Assembly (NCBI GenBank): GCA_945889235.1
Contig: CAMDBK010000157.1
Span: forward strand, 1-7,160
Reading direction: 5' to 3'
Length of the DNA stretch: 7,160 nt
Origin: Chitinophaga pinensis
GTDB lineage: Bacteria > Bacteroidota > Bacteroidia > SXHM01
The notes under the pieces are model-generated. The model searched no databases. It was not told where the DNA came from and was given only the letters and a program-made list of their open reading frames with translations. The position numbers and the translations under genes were made by a program. Of this stretch, positions 5,558 through 7,160 are shown piece by piece; position 1 is the first letter of the stretch; each line of letters begins with the position of its first letter.

Positions 5558-6547
5558 ATGATTAAAACAGTTTCATACCCTCGCGCTGCGCTTATCGGAA
5601 ACCCATCTGACGGCTATTTCGGAAAAACCATTGCGTTCACCTTCAGCAATTTCAAGGTTGAAGTTACGCTGAACGAAAGTGACCAATTAGAAATAATTCC
5701 CGGCAACCGCGACAGGATGGTCTTTGATAATATTGAGGAACTGGTGAGTGAGGTAAAACAAAACGGCTATTACGGTGGCATACGTTTAATTAAAGCTGCC
5801 ATAAAAAAGCTGCACGACTACTGCGCTGAAAATAACATTCAACTACCTAATAAAAATTTCACCATCGGATTTACGTCAAGCATTCCCGACAGATTAGGTT
5901 TGGCAGGTTCAAGTGCCATTGTTACCGCTTCGGTGAAAGCCATGATGCAGTTCTACGGAATTGAAATTCCAAAACAAATTCTTGCCAACCTTATTTTATC
6001 AGTTGAAAAAGATGAGTTAAAAATTGGTGCAGGTTTACAGGACCGTGTAGCGCAGGTTTACAACTCCCCCGTTTACATGAATTTTGACAACGCACTAATG
6101 AATAAGCAAGGTTTTGGTGAGTACATTCCGTTTGACAAATACCTCCTACCCTCTTTATATATTGCCTACCGAACCAATCTTTCAGAAGGTTCAGAAATAA
6201 CACACAATGATTTTGCTGCACGTTACGCAGAGAAAGAACCGGCAGTGTTAAACGCAATAAGTCAGTGGGCAGAATTGACAGATGATGTCTGGAATAAATT
6301 ACAGAATGATGATAAAAACATTGCTGCACTATTAAACCGGAATCTTGAAATCCGTAAAGGTGTAATGAATGTAAGCAAAGGAAATTTCGAGTTGATTAAA
6401 ACTGCTCAATCCGTTGGCGCAAGTGCAAAATTCACAGGTTCCGGTGGTGCAATTATCGGTACTTATAGTGATGAGAACATGTTTAGTGAATTAGTTGCTG
6501 CAATGACGAAGATTGGAGCAGAAGTGATAAAACCGGAGATTGTTTAA
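5558..6547 (+). CDS. GHMP kinase, probable glucuronokinase (EC 2.7.1.43)
   Basis: This 329-residue soluble protein belongs to the GHMP small-molecule kinase superfamily and closely resembles plant glucuronokinase, which phosphorylates D-glucuronate at C1 with ATP. Shared blocks, from memory of the Arabidopsis enzyme, are GNPSDGYFGKTI (14-25), GYYGGIRL (70-77), the ATP-binding loop GLAGSSAIV (114-122), LSVEKDELKIGAGLQDRVAQ (147-166, with likely catalytic D162), and the C-terminal GHMP motif KFTGSGGA (291-298). Most other GHMP kinases lack the NPSDGYFGKT and GYYGG blocks. Length is close to the plant protein. No start upstream competes with the ATG at 5558. The TAA abuts the ATG of the GalU-type gene (TAAATG), which fits two consecutive steps: glucuronate to glucuronate-1-phosphate, then UDP-glucuronate. 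Another sugar as substrate cannot be excluded. Confidence 0.85.
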   Translation: MIKTVSYPRAALIGNPSDGYFGKTIAFTFSNFKVEVTLNESDQLEIIPGNRDRMVFDNIEELVSEVKQNGYYGGIRLIKAAIKKLHDYCAENNIQLPNKNFTIGFTSSIPDRLGLAGSSAIVTASVKAMMQFYGIEIPKQILANLILSVEKDELKIGAGLQDRVAQVYNSPVYMNFDNALMNKQGFGEYIPFDKYLLPSLYIAYRTNLSEGSEITHNDFAARYAEKEPAVLNAISQWAELTDDVWNKLQNDDKNIAALLNRNLEIRKGVMNVSKGNFELIKTAQSVGASAKFTGSGGAIIGTYSDENMFSELVAAMTKIGAEVIKPEIV

Positions 6548-7160
6548 ATGAAAAACAAAATAACAAAAGCAGTAATTCCCGCTGCAGGTTTTGGCACCCG
6601 CCTTTTGCCCGCAACCAAAGCACAACCCAAGGAAATGCTGGTGGTGGTTGACAAACCTGTAATTCAATATGTGGTGGAAGAAGCGGTGGCTTCAGGCATC
6701 ACCGATATTCTCATTATTATTTCGGAAGGAAAAGAAGTATTGCGCGAACATTTTAAGCAAGACCTTGAATTAGAAAAGGTCTTGGAACAAAAAGGGAAAA
6801 GCGAAGAATTGAATGCCATCAAATCATTAAACCATCTTGCCAACATTCACCTCGAATACCAACACGAACAAAAAGGTCTGGGCGATGCCATCAGCTATGC
6901 CGAAAAATTTGTGAACGGTGAACCGTTCGCTGTTTTGTTGGGTGACACCATTATAGAATCAGCAAAACCTTTGACTTTACAATTGGCTGAAGTTTTTGAA
7001 CAATATCAAAATCCTGTAATTGCTTTGCAGGAAGTTCCGCTTTCCATTGCGCATCGCTACGGAGTTTTTGTGGGAGATAAAATTGCAGAACGTTTATTCA
7101 AAGGAAAAGAATTAGTTGAAAAACCTGCGAAAGACAACATTCCTTCCAATCTTGTTTTTG
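6548..7160 (+). CDS. galU: UTP-sugar-1-phosphate uridylyltransferase, GalU type (cut by the right edge)
   Basis: The first 204 codons are visible. The protein begins MKNKITKAVIPAAGFGTRLL, giving the nucleotide-binding loop GFGTR (14-18), followed by ATKAQPKEML (22-31), VDKPVIQYVVEEA (34-46), GLGDAI (110-115), FAVLLGDT (127-134, metal-binding D133), LQEVP (160-164), YGV (171-173) and LVEKPAKDNIPSNL (189-202). These are the canonical GalU blocks in order; the last fifth to third of the protein is missing. The family transfers UMP from UTP to a sugar-1-phosphate, normally glucose-1-phosphate. Immediate linkage to a probable glucuronokinase raises the possibility that this copy accepts glucuronate-1-phosphate, like plant UDP-sugar pyrophosphorylase, although it belongs to a different family. 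The position after GD is Thr here, where many GalU proteins have Asp. Confidence 0.93.
   Translation, partial: MKNKITKAVIPAAGFGTRLLPATKAQPKEMLVVVDKPVIQYVVEEAVASGITDILIIISEGKEVLREHFKQDLELEKVLEQKGKSEELNAIKSLNHLANIHLEYQHEQKGLGDAISYAEKFVNGEPFAVLLGDTIIESAKPLTLQLAEVFEQYQNPVIALQEVPLSIAHRYGVFVGDKIAERLFKGKELVEKPAKDNIPSNLVF

Noticed and set aside
5991..6329. Minus-strand 112-codon open frame inside the GHMP kinase gene
   Set aside because: It is antisense to strongly conserved kinase motifs; its composition is rich in His, Cys and Leu, as expected of a shadow frame.
1..7160. CRISPR array, tRNA, rRNA, riboswitch, insertion sequence or phage genes
   Set aside because: No regularly spaced repeats, cloverleaf-like segments, transposase or integrase motifs, or long structured leaders were seen by eye.

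Overview
The window looks like a stretch of a low-GC Bacteroidota chromosome (Chitinophagales/Sphingobacteriales-like; the lineage below phylum is a guess). The evidence is the protein families (DUF4199, DUF6580, a di-haem peroxidase lipoprotein with a Bacteroidota-style sequence), the absence of Shine-Dalgarno sites, several promoters of the Bacteroidota type (TTG-N18-20-TAnnTTTG) and a GATAGCTATC-cored palindrome. No tRNA, rRNA, CRISPR array, phage or insertion sequence was seen.

Left part (1-1930, loosely packed). A membrane protein, possibly of the sterol desaturase/fatty acid hydroxylase family, runs off the left edge on the minus strand. After a non-coding gap with a palindromic repeat comes a secreted lysyl-oxidase-family protein (525-1292, minus). 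A plus-strand open frame follows (1376-1786). It reads like protein but has no normal start, so it is probably a 5'-truncated gene. A rho-independent terminator and a dispersed-repeat-like sequence close this part.

Middle part (1933-4076). Two lipoprotein genes are transcribed away from each other from a 137-bp region that carries a recognisable promoter in each direction. The minus-strand gene is a di-haem cytochrome c peroxidase of the BCCP/MauG superfamily. The plus-strand gene is an unrecognised secreted lipoprotein that might be MbnP-like. The shared control region suggests the two act together in the cell envelope.

Right part (4080-7160). A tightly packed minus-strand operon encodes a DUF6580 membrane protein, a DUF4199 membrane protein (TTG start) and a TfoX-N-domain protein, in transcription order, with gaps of 2 and 0 bases. 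It meets the lipoprotein gene tail to tail with only 3 bases between stop codons. Divergent from it is a plus-strand pair: a GHMP kinase that closely resembles plant glucuronokinase, then a GalU-type nucleotidyltransferase that is cut by the right edge. The two abut as TAAATG. Together they would convert D-glucuronate to glucuronate-1-phosphate and then to UDP-glucuronate, a salvage route best known from plants. This is the most interesting part of the window.
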